A DNA stretch of 64,000 nt from assembly GCA_034008185.1 (NCBI GenBank), contig CM067084.1, forward strand, positions 42,483,099 to 42,547,098, written 5' to 3'. Below are positions 48,099 to 59,779 of the stretch, piece after piece; the first letter of the stretch is position 1; the number at the start of each line of letters is the position of its first letter. The position numbers and the translations under genes are program-made. This DNA comes from Gorsachius magnificus (lineage: Eukaryota > Chordata > Aves > Pelecaniformes > Ardeidae). The notes under the pieces were generated by a model. That model was not told the origin of the DNA, did no database searches, and saw nothing but the letters and a program-made list of their open reading frames with translations.

Positions 48099-50819
48099 CG
48101 CTGCATTTACTGTTGCTTTATCAACCGAAAGTAGGTATCATACTTCATTGTTGAAGTATTTTGACAATTTGTCACGTACCTTGAACAAAGCACATCTAAA
48201 GTTTCTGTATCGATGTTTCTGTATTTTTGCACGTAAGAATGAAGCCTTCTAACAGAAGGTCCTTTGATGCCTCCTGTAACTAATGGCTTATTGCAAAAGT
48301 GAATTGGCACAAACGTTAAGGAGCATGTATTACAAATCTTTAAAGCTTTTACAGTGCACAGGCTTATCAGTTTTAATCCTGTAACACCTAGATTATTCTT
48401 AAAATACAATGTTTATTTTTGGACCCTGTTTACTGCCTTAAATCTTTTAATAAAAGCCTGTGTTACATAAACTCTTTCATACACCCATAGTTTCCATTGT
48501 ACAAGGCAGAATGCTTAAAAGAGGAACATTGGCTTCAGCTGGATTACTCAAAGACCCAGAAATACCAGTTTTGCACCAATATCACTATTTTGGTTAAAGG
48601 TATGTTTTTTCTTTTCTCCTACTGTATTACTTGAAACATATATAATAAGCTCTATGTGTGCTAATATAGGTTAAGTTTTGTCACACAATTAACTATGCGG
48701 TGTTACATTTTAACTATCCTTGTGTAAAACATATAAAGAAGTAAAAAAAAAAATACGGTTTGTAGGTAAGCCCCAATATTCCTGTACTTTGGGTTCTATG
48801 CTTTAACACATTTGGACAATCAGTTGGAGGCAGAGCAACAGGCAGTAGCACGGTTCGTTGGTGCTGGAGTGGGAAGGGAAAATCAGAGGTTCGATACTCA
48901 AAGAGAGGAGAGTGCAACAAAAAGAATGGCACTTGTTTCTGATAAGGAAGGAGAGATTTGGGCACTGTTCTCTTATCAAAACCACCAGGGCGTGTGGTGG
49001 AATTTATGGAATTTTTGAAGTGGTTTAAAGGGCTCTATTTTTGATTGAAATAGTCACAATCCAAAACAAAGGAAACGTGTATTTCCTGTGAAACATGTAT
49101 ACCAGTAGTTTTCCATATTGTTCCATTTGCTGACAGGGTAATTTCAGGTGCTGCACACAAGAGCACTGACATACGCTTAGACTTCAGATGAATGGTACCT
49201 GTTGGGGAAGGGAATGGTCATCCCCAGTTGAACCTTGCCAAGCTGTAGATGCGGTTACAAGCCACAGTTCCTTTCCAAGAACAATTACTAATAACACGTT
49301 TGCAGCGTGCTTGCGATATATCCAAGGTGGTGCATCTGATTATCATTCTTCTCTCTCAAATTACAAAGCACATCAGTCAAAAGCTAACGGGAGCTGGGAC
49401 ATATGGCGTCTCAAGAGAGGCACAGGCAGCGCCGCTCCCACCTGCACCTGGCCCACCTCAGTGCCAGGAGGGGCCACCGCGATCTGCTGATCTTCAAAGC
49501 CTGGCAGCTGCAAATTCAGGTGCACATTTCAAGATGCTGTAGCTCCTGCTCCTTCTGTAAGCCACTTACATGTCGTCCCTGCCATGTTTTTGGCACCCAT
49601 AAGGGACGTAGGTTACCACTGCCTTCCGTATGATTCAGCTCTCTCTGTGTGCAAGGCCCATAAGTGCTAAGTGAAGTCTCGTGGAGAGAGTTGCTGGTTT
49701 AGAGCTGCTGTTTCATTTGAACTGATTTAATTTTCAAAGTTTTACTCTAATCAGTATACTGTTGCAATACTGCATGGTTTTGTTTATTTAAATCTCTCCC
49801 TAAATACGTTTTAGTTATATCTGAATACTGCTACTAACCACTACTAGAGCTTATGTTATAAAATCATAACTTCAGATTACATATTCTACAAGTGATTTTT
49901 TTTTTTAATTTCATGGGCCCTAAGCTTCATGAAAGTTTGCAAATCCACCCTGCTTCGTACTGCCTGATAAGCCCATCTAGCTGCAGCTATTCTTCGTATT
50001 TTTTGGTCCCACATACGATGCAAGATTAAAAGTGACATGATTTCTTTGTCACTGCAAGCAGGCGTTCATACTGAATGAGGTGGTCATCCCCCTGCACCGG
50101 TCACAGGGTCCTGCCCTTCCACTGGACTTTTCCTGTGTGCTGGGGATATCACGCAACTGAGCGGTAAAGCAGATCAAGGTTAAGCGTAACTGATTTTCTC
50201 ATGGCTGGTCTAGGCATAACCCAGTCCAGTTTGCCACGCAGCCATAGAAATGCTTGCACAGGCATGAAGAAGGACAGGGCGCAGGTGTGAAAATTAGCAT
50301 CTTACAGCAGAAGCAGAACCGTCTTTCTCAGCCTCGCTACTGTCTTACCGTGATCTAATCATGAAACTATGGTACTAGCCTACTTGAAATTCTGCTTATA
50401 AATTAGCATATTGGCAAGCATGGCTGGGTAACATAATCAGGCTTTTAACTGCTCACGAACTGTACAAAGAGGATCAGAAACATTTAAAATGCACAAGTGG
50501 TCTTTCCATTGTACCACATCACAGCAGCCAGACCCAGACTGGCATATTTTATGCTCACAGTAGGGTCAAATCCATCTGAAGAAATAAAAAGGACCTCAGA
50601 AGACATAGCCTAAGAGTCTAGAAATTGCTGTTTCGTGACCCAGATTTCCACTGAAGAATTCCTGGAACTTGCCCTCGTCCCACTTTCCCCAGCTCGTGCT
50701 TCCTGTGTTCTTCTTTAGGGCCCACTATCATTGCTGCTGTTTGTTTTGGTTTGGTTTTTTATTTTAACATTATTGCTTTTGTCAAAAGTGTGAAATCACA
50801 AGGAACTCAAAAAACATCT

Positions 50820-50880
50820 GTTGCCTGAGATTATATGGCAGCAAAGCGTGGAATTAAACCCAGGCACTCCATGTAGTCTT
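50820..50880 (+). repeat. Possible MIR SINE relic
   Basis: TTGCCTGAGATTATATGGCA followed by GGAATTAAACCCAGGCACTCC parallels the MIR segment TTGCCCAAGGTCACACAG..GGCAGAG..GGATTCGAACCCAGGC. It is short and diverged. Confidence 0.35.
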
Positions 50881-52575
50881 CAATTCGGCTGGTAACAAAA
50901 CGGGGTTCACTGTTTTTTCCAGCTCCCCTCTCTAATCCCTGAAACGTGCCCTCTAGGTAACTGCTGCCTCTGAATTTAAGCTCAGCTTTGCTTCAGATAC
51001 TGCAACGTTCATTCCGTTGCGGCTGTGGGGAGCGGTGAAGTGGGAGCTCCCCTTGTTCTCTAATACCAGGTTATGCAATCAGATTAAGGAGCCATCTGCA
51101 GCGCAAACCGAAACCGCGCTATAATCGCGTTCGCGGGCTCATGCAGAATTTGGGTTTACACGGGATCAGTCCCTCCTCGAAGCATTCACCAGCCTCCCCG
51201 CTCCTCCTCCTCCTGCAAGCCAAAAACGCGCGGTCAAACACTTCCGCGATTAAATCATTATGCTTTGAGCACGGGCAGCTCGGATGCCGTTGCTGAGATT
51301 TAAAGGACTGTTCGCGGCAGTTCAAAAGGAAAGCAAAACCTCACCCTTCGCTGGGTGCGCTTCGAACGCGCTTGGGGGAAAATCGTGGGTCAAAGCTTGG
51401 TGCTTCTGCCGCTCCGCTGTCGACAGCTGAATTGTTAAATGGTTTCATGCAAATGCGTCGCTTACGTAGCTTTGTAGTCTCGAAAGTAAAATTACGTGCT
51501 GTTATCAAGTATTTTCACAGTATCTGTTTTAGCTAGTCGTGTGCACAGCAGGGTCTTGGCTTATCACTAGCGAAAATAATTCTGCATTTCCCATCTTTTT
51601 TGTCATTAAAAGCCACCTTTATTATTAACAAAAAGCCCTTTGAAATGACAAGACTGGAAACTTGCACTTCCAAGTCGTCTTTCTCTTCAAAGACCTTCAC
51701 TGGAGGAACGCAGGACGGAGCCCCGGCCTACACGTGGTTCAGAACCAGCTTTAACAAAGGACCGAGCGGCGGCCGTCCTCGGCCCGGAGGGACAGGGTCC
51801 GCCGTCGGGACCCGCTCCCCGGCCATGGCTGACAGGGAGAGCGGGCAGGAGGGGACGCGGCGAGGCAGGGAGGGACAAGACCCACCAGACGAAAGACAGA
51901 AGGAAAAAAACAAACCCAAAACCTCGTAGAAACCCCCCTGGGCCAGCGCGCTGCCCGGGACGCGCGGCTTAGGCCGAGGCGTTGAAGCCAGAAAAAGTAA
52001 AATTAAAAAAAGGGCGGGGGAGGTTAGCGCCGAAGCGACCGGCGCAGCCGGAGGGCAGGGAGGCAGGGGAAGCGTGGGCGCCTGCCCCGCGTTGGCTGGA
52101 GGGCGCTCGGCCGTGCGAGCGGCGGCAGCGACCCTCGCCCCCCCGGGCTCCACCGCCCGCCCCGCGCTCCCCTCAGGGGCCGCCCGTCCTCCTCCTGGCC
52201 CCCGGCCCCGCGCCTTTCTCGCCTTCCCGCCCCGGCAGGGCCGGGCTCGGCCGCCGCCGCACGGCCGCCTTTCAAACCCCAACGGCCGCGCCGCCAGGGA
52301 GGAGCGAGCGACCGAGGGGGAAGAAGGGGGGGGGGGGGGGGGAACGGGGCCTTCTAAAAGTGGGCTGAGCCGCCGCCGCTCCGGCGGGGCGGGCCCGGCC
52401 TCCTGGCGGCGGGGGAAAGGGAGCGCAGCGCAGGGCGGCCCTTGGCCGCCGCAGCGGAAAAAGAGCAGCAGCTCCCCCGCCGCCACCGCGGGACGGCACC
52501 GCCGGCCCGAGCGCCGCAGAGCGGCCCGCCGAGCCCCGCCCCCCCCCGCGCTCCCGCCGCCGCCGCGCGGCGCCT

Positions 52576-52640
52576 CGGGAGCTGTAGTTCGCCCGCCGCG
52601 CCGGCCGCGGAGGGGCGGCGGGGAGGAACTGCATTTCCCG
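52576..52640. promoter_or_regulatory. SAP30: Pair of ACTACANNTCCC-type motifs in SAP30 promoter
   Basis: On the minus strand, 52588-52576 reads ACTACAGCTCCCG, a full match to the promoter motif ACTAYRNNNCCCR associated with ZNF143/THAP11. On the plus strand, 52628-52640 reads ACTGCATTTCCCG, one mismatch from the same motif. They face opposite ways about 40 bp apart and 280-340 bp upstream of the SAP30 start codon. Confidence 0.5.
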
Positions 52641-52915
52641 TGGCGCCCCGCGGCGGGCGGCAGGCGGGGGGGGGCGCGCACATGACAGGGGGGGAAGGAG
52701 GAAGTGGGGCGGCCCGCGGGGCGCCGCCGCCGCCCCGGCCGGTTGGGGGGGGGGGCGCCCTTGAGGGCGGGCTTGCGTCCCGGTGCCGCCGCTGAGAGGA
52801 GGCAGGGGGGGAGCGCCTCGCCGGGCCGCGGCGCCTCGCCGGGGAAGTTTGGTGCGGGGTGGGATCCCGCCGCTCTCCCTCGGGCTTCCCGCCGGCTGCG
52901 GAGGTGGCGCCGGGC

Positions 52916-53221
52916 ATGAACGGCTTCGCTCCAGAGGAGGTGACCCAGCGCGGGGCGGACCCCGCTGCCGCCGCCCCGGTGGTGAGCAACGCGGGCTCCG
53001 CCGTGGAGGTGCCGCCGCCGCCAGCGCCGCCGGGGCTGGCTCCGGCCGCCGCCGCCGGCTCGGCGGGCGCCGGGGGTGCGGGCGGCCCCGGGGCCGGGCA
53101 GCTGTGCTGCCTGCGGGAGGAGGGGGAGCGGTGCGGCCGCGCCGCCGGCAACGCCAGCTTCAGCAAGCGGATCCAGAAGAGCATCTCGCAGAAGAAGGTG
53201 AAGATCGAGCTGGACAAGAGC
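52916..53221 (+). CDS. SAP30: SAP30 exon 1: leader and first half of zinc finger
   Basis: 102 codons from ATG 52916 to donor agc|gtaagt. The low-complexity stretch at residues 13-61 is followed by [20 protein letters not shown] and [20 protein letters not shown]. The second half is nearly invariant in vertebrates. Confidence 0.96.
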
Positions 53222-56200
53222 GTAAGTGCGGGGCGGGGGCCGGGCGCGGGGCTGCTGCCGCCGGCGGGGCGGGCAGACAAAAGCGGCCGGCGGGGCCGGC
53301 CCCGCTCCGCGCGGGCCGGTGCCTCCAACGCTTTGGTTCGTTTCGGGGCTTTTAATGAAGTTTAAGGGGGGGTTGTTTTGGGTTTTTTTGGCGGCGGGGA
53401 AGTGTTGCTTCCCCCGTTCCCATCCCCCTTTTTGCGCAGCACGGTGGAGTTGGGCTGGCGCTGCAGGGGCACGGCCTGAAAGTGCTTTCCCGGGGCGGGG
53501 GAAGCGGCCGCCCCTCTCTGCCTGCTGCTGGGGTCCTCCCCCCGCCTCCCCAAGAGTCGGCGGCACCGGCCGCGTGTTCCCCGGTGCAGCTGGCGGGGGA
53601 AGAAGCGTGGCCGGGAAGCGCTGCCCGGCCCGGCCCGGCGCCGGGGTCCCCCGTTGCGATGTTGCACGTCTCCCCTCGCCGCTGCATCTTCCGCCCGGCA
53701 GCCATCAGCCGCCGCGCAGCGCGGCCGGGCAGGGGGAGCGGACACGGAGACCCCTACACACCCCCCCTCGCCCCCGGCGGAGGGGGCGGGCGCCTTTCAG
53801 CGGGAGGAGACGCCCGGGCGTTTGGAAGGGGTGCTTGTCCTTCCTCGATGCCGCGGGAGGGTTTCCCGGCGCGGGGGCGAGGTAGCTTTACACCGCGGGG
53901 CTGCCGGCTTCGTGCGCCCCGAGGGACGCACACGGACACACACACACGGACACGCACGCACCCACCCCCGCCTCCGCAAGCCCCGGCCCGGGGGTCCCTC
54001 GGCTGCCTCGCAGGCGCGGTCCCCCGAGGCAGCTCCGCGCTTTCGTTGCCGTTAAAGCACGCAGCTCCGAAACCCAGGGCTGGTGCGCGCCGAGGAGTTC
54101 TCCCGCAGCGTGCAGATCCGTACAAAGGGAAACTTTCAAAGAAAAGGAAGGGGGGGGGGGGGGGAAAGCGTGCTGCTTGACCTCGCCTAAGTAGTAAGAA
54201 TAAAACAAGGGGGGGAGGGGGGCGGATATAGATGGGAAAAGAGAGCCGGCTTTTTGCCCTCCAAAGAACAACTGAAAGGTTCTTTATTGTTTGTATGCTT
54301 CCCCGAGTTGCGATGAGTGGCCGGAGGGAGGGTTCTGCTCGTATGTCTCTGCAGCCTGTTACTACTGAATCAGACGATTGCAGCACTTTGGTGTTCTCTG
54401 GGCTGAGCCGGTGGCAGCAGTGATCTGTAGCACAGCACATTCTTTATTTAGAATAATCCGGGAGGAGAGCTTCCTGAACCCAGTCAACGTGACTGTGGTT
54501 GCTGGAGGGTTGTCTCTGTACGTGCATTTATATCGAAAGTCTGGGAGATACTTAACGTGGATTTGATTGAAAGACACAGTATTATTCTTCTAGGCAAGAC
54601 ATCTGTATATTTGTGACTTCCACAAAAACTTAATTCAGAGTGTGAGAAACAGAAGAAAGCGGAAAGGCAGCGACGATGATGGTGACTCACCAGTGCAAGA
54701 CATCGACACTCCAGAGGTAGCGAAATAGTTGGGGTTCTTTAATTATTGTGTTAAGCCTGTTCTTAATAACTACTGAGTCTGCATGGATACCGCTTTTCCA
54801 CCCTTGCAGCTCTCCTTATTTTGGTGCATGTGGGAAAGGGAAGGCTTCTGATTCACTCAGTTCTTAATATAACAGAAGCTACCTGAATTTTGTGGTGTAT
54901 TTCCTGTATTAATTGTGCAGAGTAGAATGAACAAGGTTATCTAGGTTATTTTTAAGTGTCTGCTAGTTCTCTCAGAAAACTGCTGTTTTCAACTTTCTCT
55001 CCAGAGTGGTGCGTTGCCACATATCAGAAAACTGTCATCTGCAGGAGTTGACAACTTGAAGGGAATTGCGCATAGGGCTTGGGATATAAATGCTTCACCG
55101 CCCTGTCCCTCCGATCCTTCTGGGCTAAATGTGTTGCAGACGGCTCTTGCAGTTACTCCATTGTCCTAGTCTAACTAGGAAAGTTTGATGATGGTAGATC
55201 TTTGGTTTTACCCCTTGTTGAGGGAAGAGATGTTTGGAGAGCTGTGCTAGAAAGGAGTGGAGGAGGATAGCGCTTTTCCAAACCGTTTTCTCCACTGCAG
55301 ACCAGTGAAACCTCACCCATTATAAAAGTGAACTACAGCTTTCAAACCTTTTGCGTAGTATAGTGGGAGAGACTGGACCTAAGGCTCTTTCTTCTAGATG
55401 TGCTCTGTATCATTTCTGCTACAGCCTGGCTTAGCAGGTGCTCTTCAGTGTGTTAATTTTGAGCAGAGGCTGTCATGCCTACCTGGGTCCCTTCTAAGAG
55501 GGATTTTTTTAAAGTATTTTTCAGGAATTGCTCCATTAAGTGTTAATTTAATGCCATCCTTATGGTCAGCATCTGCAGATATCAGCAGGATAAAGTGATG
55601 AAACTTTGTGCAAGAATCCTTGCCTAAAGGTGCATGGCTCCAGTCTGAAGGCACTGGCTAAGGGGATTTTAGGGGATTGGGAGTAGTTTGATGCTGGGCT
55701 GTGTTGCTTGTCTGTTAAATTTGTGGGATTGCTTCTTTGAAAGTTCTGTCTAAAGCTAATGTTGTGTGTGACTTCAGGTAGCTCTCTGCTACAGTGGTAA
55801 TCACGGCTTCCCTGCAAGCCTGTTTTGTTTTCTCATGCAAGAATTGTAAAACATGTCACAAATGATGGATATCTCTAGAACAAGAAACCAAGCTTTTTTT
55901 TTTTTTTTAATGGTACTACTGCAGGAAAGAAAAAAAGAAAACTGCCTGGGAAGTATTTTTGAGAAGCTTCAGCTGGCTATTTGAGCAATGGCAGTATGTT
56001 CATCCCACACGATTACTTTATGCCTTAGATGCCCATTGGCCCTTGACCTTCTTTATTTTCAATTGCTATCCAGTTTACTGAGGGGAAAAAAGAACCCCAC
56101 AAAACAGTCTTCTGAAGAGTTGTAAGGCTCTCCTGTTTCCATCTCAGTCATGACCATCGTTACCTGTTAGAAGTGATTCCTACAGGATGGGAGGAGGCTT

Positions 56201-59200
56201 CTGTAGTACTGGTAGCTTCTGGGACTTGGTGGAAAGCTGCTGCTGCTCTTCTGCATGATGCTCTATAGTGTGTGGGTTCCCCACTGTGACTTGGGAAGTG
56301 GGATCTGTGCCGTGTAAACTTTAGAGTACCAAAGGATGTCCAGACTCTGTGGTGCAAGGCGGCATCACATCAAGCCTGGCCAGGTTACCAAGTATGCAGT
56401 AGCGCTGCTGTTTAAGTATTCGATCGTTGAGGCCGCTGAATTAATTTAAAGCAGAAGTGAATACCTTAACCAATCTTTAATGCAGTGAGTTTGGAGAACA
56501 CTACTGTAATTGCAACTGATCTAGCAGAATTTCTCATTCAGCCTGCTTTCTCAGCTTGCTTTCCCACTCAGTCATCTGATTAAGCTCTCTTACATTGTCA
56601 GGGAGGGTGGGAGGTTAAGCTGTTGCTGGGAGAAGTAACTGTTGATCAGAGTTCATGGGATCCAAAACAGAGGGAAGTACTGGGTTAAAGTTGTGTATTT
56701 GTATCCCTAAGAGGACCTTGTGCAATTCTCTCAACTGTCAACTCGTGCTGAAAAATAGTTTTGGACAACTATGCCCATGCACGTAACTCCTGCATTGTGC
56801 TTATGTAGGAGCAATATGTTTGGAGAGCAAGAGCAGCTGTTTTCTTCTCGCACCTCAAGCCAAGAAAACTGTGCTCTTTGTTCCCCGCCCCTCCCTAATT
56901 CTAATACTTGCTATCTGATGGTGCAGATGTGCTGTATCTTGCATGTAACTTGTGATTTCAGCCATCAAATTTTATACAATATAGGGGCCTCCCTTTAATC
57001 AGGATCTTCGTAGATGTTTCATGAAAGTTGTTACTGGTCTTTGTGTTATCATGCTTGCACTGGGGAACAGAGAAAAAAACCCAGAACTGATTAAGGTACA
57101 ATAATGGGTTCCAAATATTGTCCAGGGCTAAAGGGAGGCGTGATAACAGCAAAATCCTCTTAAACAGAGCTGGGCTGTTTTCCTTTCTGCTAGAAGGTGC
57201 AGGGTGGAGTTTGCTTTTTGTCAAAATGAGATCTGCTGAGCTGTCGGTTTATACTTAGGTACCTGCAAGATTCCAAAATGTTTGAGATGCGAGCTGTTAA
57301 TGACTGAAGCCTTTTCAGTTACATTAGATTGTTTTCTTCCCATTCCCCCCCCTCTCTTCTTCTAGGTTGATTTATATCAGTTACAGGTAAACACACTTCG
57401 AAGGTACAAAAGACACTTCAAGCTACAGACCAGACCGGGGCTTAACAAAGCACAGCTCGTTGAAGTACGTATGAGTGTTTGTTCCATAATAGAAAATGCA
57501 ACTTGCTACGGCATGCAGTTTTCTATACAATATGATCCTTGCATAAAGAGCATATGTAATCTGGGTTTTAGGAGAACAAAAGGGAACTGCTTATCTAGCT
57601 TCCTTCATTGGTCACAGCTCCTGAGCCAAGTAAATCAAAAGTAAAAAGGTTCTTTCCAGAGGAGGGACTCTTCCAAAAGGAGCCTGTGCTGCTTAAAAAC
57701 ACAGAAATGTTGAGTTGGGGCAGTAAGATTATCTGTGTGTCCCTGAATATTGTAGAATCATGGCTTTATAGTCGGTGCATCGGTCACACCTGCACATGAA
57801 GCATCCTGCTGAAAAGAACTAAGAATGGAGAGGTGGCAGTGAAGTTCTAGCAAGGTTCAGACTTTGCTTGAAAAAGCTAGTTAATGCAAACATAGGTGTT
57901 CCTGTGTATATAAAGTACAGAAATGTGAAAAACAGGCTTCTATTGATAATTGCATTAATTAAAAGCACTGGGATCTGTCTACAGAAAAAATGGAACTTTA
58001 TGAAGTTAGTTTTTTCCTATCAATATTTCTAAAAGTGCTGAAGCTGTGAGTACAGCTATATGCGAGCGTCTTTGCCGCATGTGAGTGTCATTTTAAAGGA
58101 ATCCTCTGTACTGCAAAGATGCAGTTACAGCATGCTGATGTAAATATGTGGGAGAACTGGTGATCTTCTTTTAATAGGGAGATAGAGCAACCATATTTTC
58201 ACTTTTGTGCAGTACTTCAGTGCAGACATTTTGTTGGTCTCTCTCTTAATCTGTGTGGATTAAAGGCAGCAAGGTCCTTAAATGTGTGGGAGATCTCAAG
58301 GCTGAGCTATAAAAGAATAGTGCTGCTGCCACCAAGTAAGAATTTAAAATCAGTCTTCTGTTTTCTTAGATGTGAGCTGAGGTACAGCTAGCTCTAGAAT
58401 TAGCAGGACTGTGATTTGAAAAAGCACAAGCAGTTTTTGTTCTGCAAAACTAGCATTTCTAAGGGTCTGCTTGGGGATATCTCATGGATTTTGTGTGTTC
58501 TTTTTTTGACCTGCGAGCCATAGCTGCAGAACTTCCTTAGTTTACAGTGCATGTGATTCTTTGTAACCTGTCCTAATGTACAATAGACACTCCTCTAGCT
58601 GTTACTTAAAGTCTACTTTAAAGGACTCTGTCAAACTGTTCCTCTGAATTTTTGGGGGGGGTGGGGTTTAGAAAGCTTTCTGACTTGCTAATTATGCTAA
58701 AATTTTATACCCTGTGGTAGTTAAATGAGCAGTCCCATTTTTTCTCACTTCCTCTTGCTAATTTTAATCTACCAAAGTATTCTGCAAAAAGCTAGAGAGT
58801 AGTCTTAGGTATAATATTTTGAATGCTGGTGTTTGTTTTGATGAAGGGAAAGACTTCTGAAATGACAAAAGTGATTAGAAAGCTGTTTAGAGATTGCCAT
58901 GTGGTTACAGCATGGTGAAATTTTTGTTGATAGCTCTGTTTCAAAGAGCTGAATGTTCAATTATAATTCTCAAAGGTTGTTGTATTGTCTTAGATGTTTC
59001 TGTACAGGACTTCATACAGACACATGCTCTCCCCCCCCGCCCCGAGTAATGAGCCTCTCGTTTCTGTGCTGTAGCTCTGATAATATTCTATAGTCATTAC
59101 TTGCTCTATAGTCGAGTTTTAACTATACAAATGTAATGATGTTCTCATGCTTGTTTTGAGAACTTTTTTCTTTTTTTTTTTTTTTCCCCTAAAAAAAATT

Positions 59201-59559
59201 CTGGGCTTTTTTTACTTCGGAAATGAGGGTACAATCTGCTATATCTAGTTCATAGTTCTCAGTAAAATGGTTCCCATTTACTTTTTTTATGACTATGAAA
59301 GACTTTTGAAGAGAGGTAGCTTTTTTTAAGCTTCTTGATCAATCTTTTAAACTGTGATGTAGTTGATTTCAATCTGAATCTTCAGTTTCTGCATCTAAGA
59401 GTGGTTATTTAATTTCCTTGCATTCTTCCTTTATAGATAATTGGCTGCCATTTTAGGACAATTCCAGTGAATGAAAAGGACACCTTAACATATTTCATCT
59501 ACTCGGTGAAGAATGACAAGAACAAACCAGATCTAAAGATGGATAGTGGGGTTCATTAG
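52916..59559 (+). CDS. SAP30: Sin3-associated polypeptide 30 (spliced, 4 exons)
   Basis: SAP30 is a subunit of the Sin3-HDAC1/2 co-repressor in the nucleus; it stabilises the complex and links it to partner proteins. The exons (52916-53221, 54594-54716, 57366-57464, 59437-59559) join in phase to 216 residues, close to the mammalian 220. Residues 1-62 are an Ala/Pro/Gly-rich leader. Residues about 64-112 form the SAP30 zinc-finger module ([14 protein letters not shown] with Cys64/65/73, then ICDFH with Cys109 and His112). A basic cluster RNRRKRKG (about 121-128) suits nuclear import. The C-terminal VDLYQLQ...SVKNDKN region is the Sin3-binding domain. The start at 52916 gives MNGFAPEE, the expected N terminus; an in-frame ATG at 52859 would add 19 residues and is less likely. 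Next gene upstream is HMGB2 on the opposite strand. Confidence 0.96.
53222..54593 (+). other. SAP30 intron 1
   Basis: The first about 950 bases continue the CpG island. A short CA-rich stretch lies at 53935-53965 and a G15 run at 54150. It ends attcttctag. Confidence 0.85.
54594..54716 (+). CDS. SAP30: SAP30 exon 2: second zinc-finger half and basic cluster
   Basis: 41 codons between attcttctag and gag|gtagcg. It reads [20 protein letters not shown], then [21 protein letters not shown]. It holds the Cys/His zinc ligands and the nuclear-localisation-like basic run. Confidence 0.96.
54717..57365 (+). other. SAP30 intron 2
   Basis: 2.6 kb with a T-rich tract near 55894. No gene was recognised. 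It ends tcttcttctag. Confidence 0.8.
57366..57464 (+). CDS. SAP30: SAP30 exon 3: start of Sin3-binding domain
   Basis: 33 codons: [20 protein letters not shown] then [13 protein letters not shown], with donor gaa|gtacgt. An internal CAG|GTAAAC at 57386/57387 resembles a donor; using it would keep frame but remove 26 residues. Confidence 0.95.
57465..59436 (+). other. SAP30 intron 3
   Basis: 2.0 kb, AT-rich, with a long T tract near 59161-59186. No gene was recognised. It ends cctttatag. Confidence 0.8.
59437..59559 (+). CDS. SAP30: SAP30 exon 4: C terminus and stop
   Basis: 40 codons plus TAG at 59557-59559: [20 protein letters not shown], then [20 protein letters not shown]. This matches the end of the SAP30/SAP30L Sin3-binding domain. 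Confidence 0.96.
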   Translation: MIGCHFRTIPVNEKDTLTYFIYSVKNDKNKPDLKMDSGVH

Positions 59560-59770
59560 ACAGAAAAGGTTGGGACTGAGACTCAGGCCGGACATCAAAA
59601 GACTGAGGGGTTTTGTTGATATGCAAAAGCTTTGTAACTTTTTTCTCGCCAGAGAGTTTCTCTGTTTTATTTTTCATAACCTTGCTGATTTGGTTGAAAA
59701 CCATCTCTTATGAAACAAATTTCCTCAGCAAAAGTATTTTAAATAAATATCACTGATATTGTTGCTCGAG
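59560..59770 (+). other. SAP30: SAP30 3' UTR
   Basis: A short 3' UTR runs to AATAAA at 59742-59747, followed by a GT-rich stretch (GTGGGTGTGTCTGT) suitable for cleavage factors. A second AATAAA at 59968-59973 could give a longer form. Confidence 0.65.
59742..59747 (+). terminator. SAP30: SAP30 polyadenylation signal AATAAA
   Basis: This hexamer lies 183 nt after the stop codon with a GT-rich element about 25 nt downstream. Confidence 0.65.
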
Positions 59771-59779
59771 TGGGTGTGT

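Larger units (their letters stand above)
38770..51690. other. Intergenic region between HMGB2 and SAP30 promoters
   Basis: No coding gene is supported. The region holds a degenerate 28-bp tandem repeat (40982-41093), an LTR split by a CR1 (46560-48098), a possible MIR relic (50820-50880) and several A- or T-rich tracts (39221, 43009, 45114, 46211). The rest is unremarkable AT-rich DNA. Confidence 0.7.
51700..54180. promoter_or_regulatory. CpG island over SAP30 promoter, exon 1 and intron 1 start
   Basis: Extreme GC and CpG density surrounds SAP30 exon 1. It contains a run of 17 G at 52326-52342 and one of 15 G at 54150-54164. A 612-codon antisense open frame (51728-53566) and many overlapping frames are artefacts of composition. 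Confidence 0.85.

Noticed and set aside
51728..53566. 612-codon open frame antisense to SAP30 exon 1
   Set aside because: It lies entirely in a GC-extreme CpG island where stop codons are rare, its protein is low-complexity Pro/Arg/Ala/Gly, and the sense strand encodes conserved SAP30.
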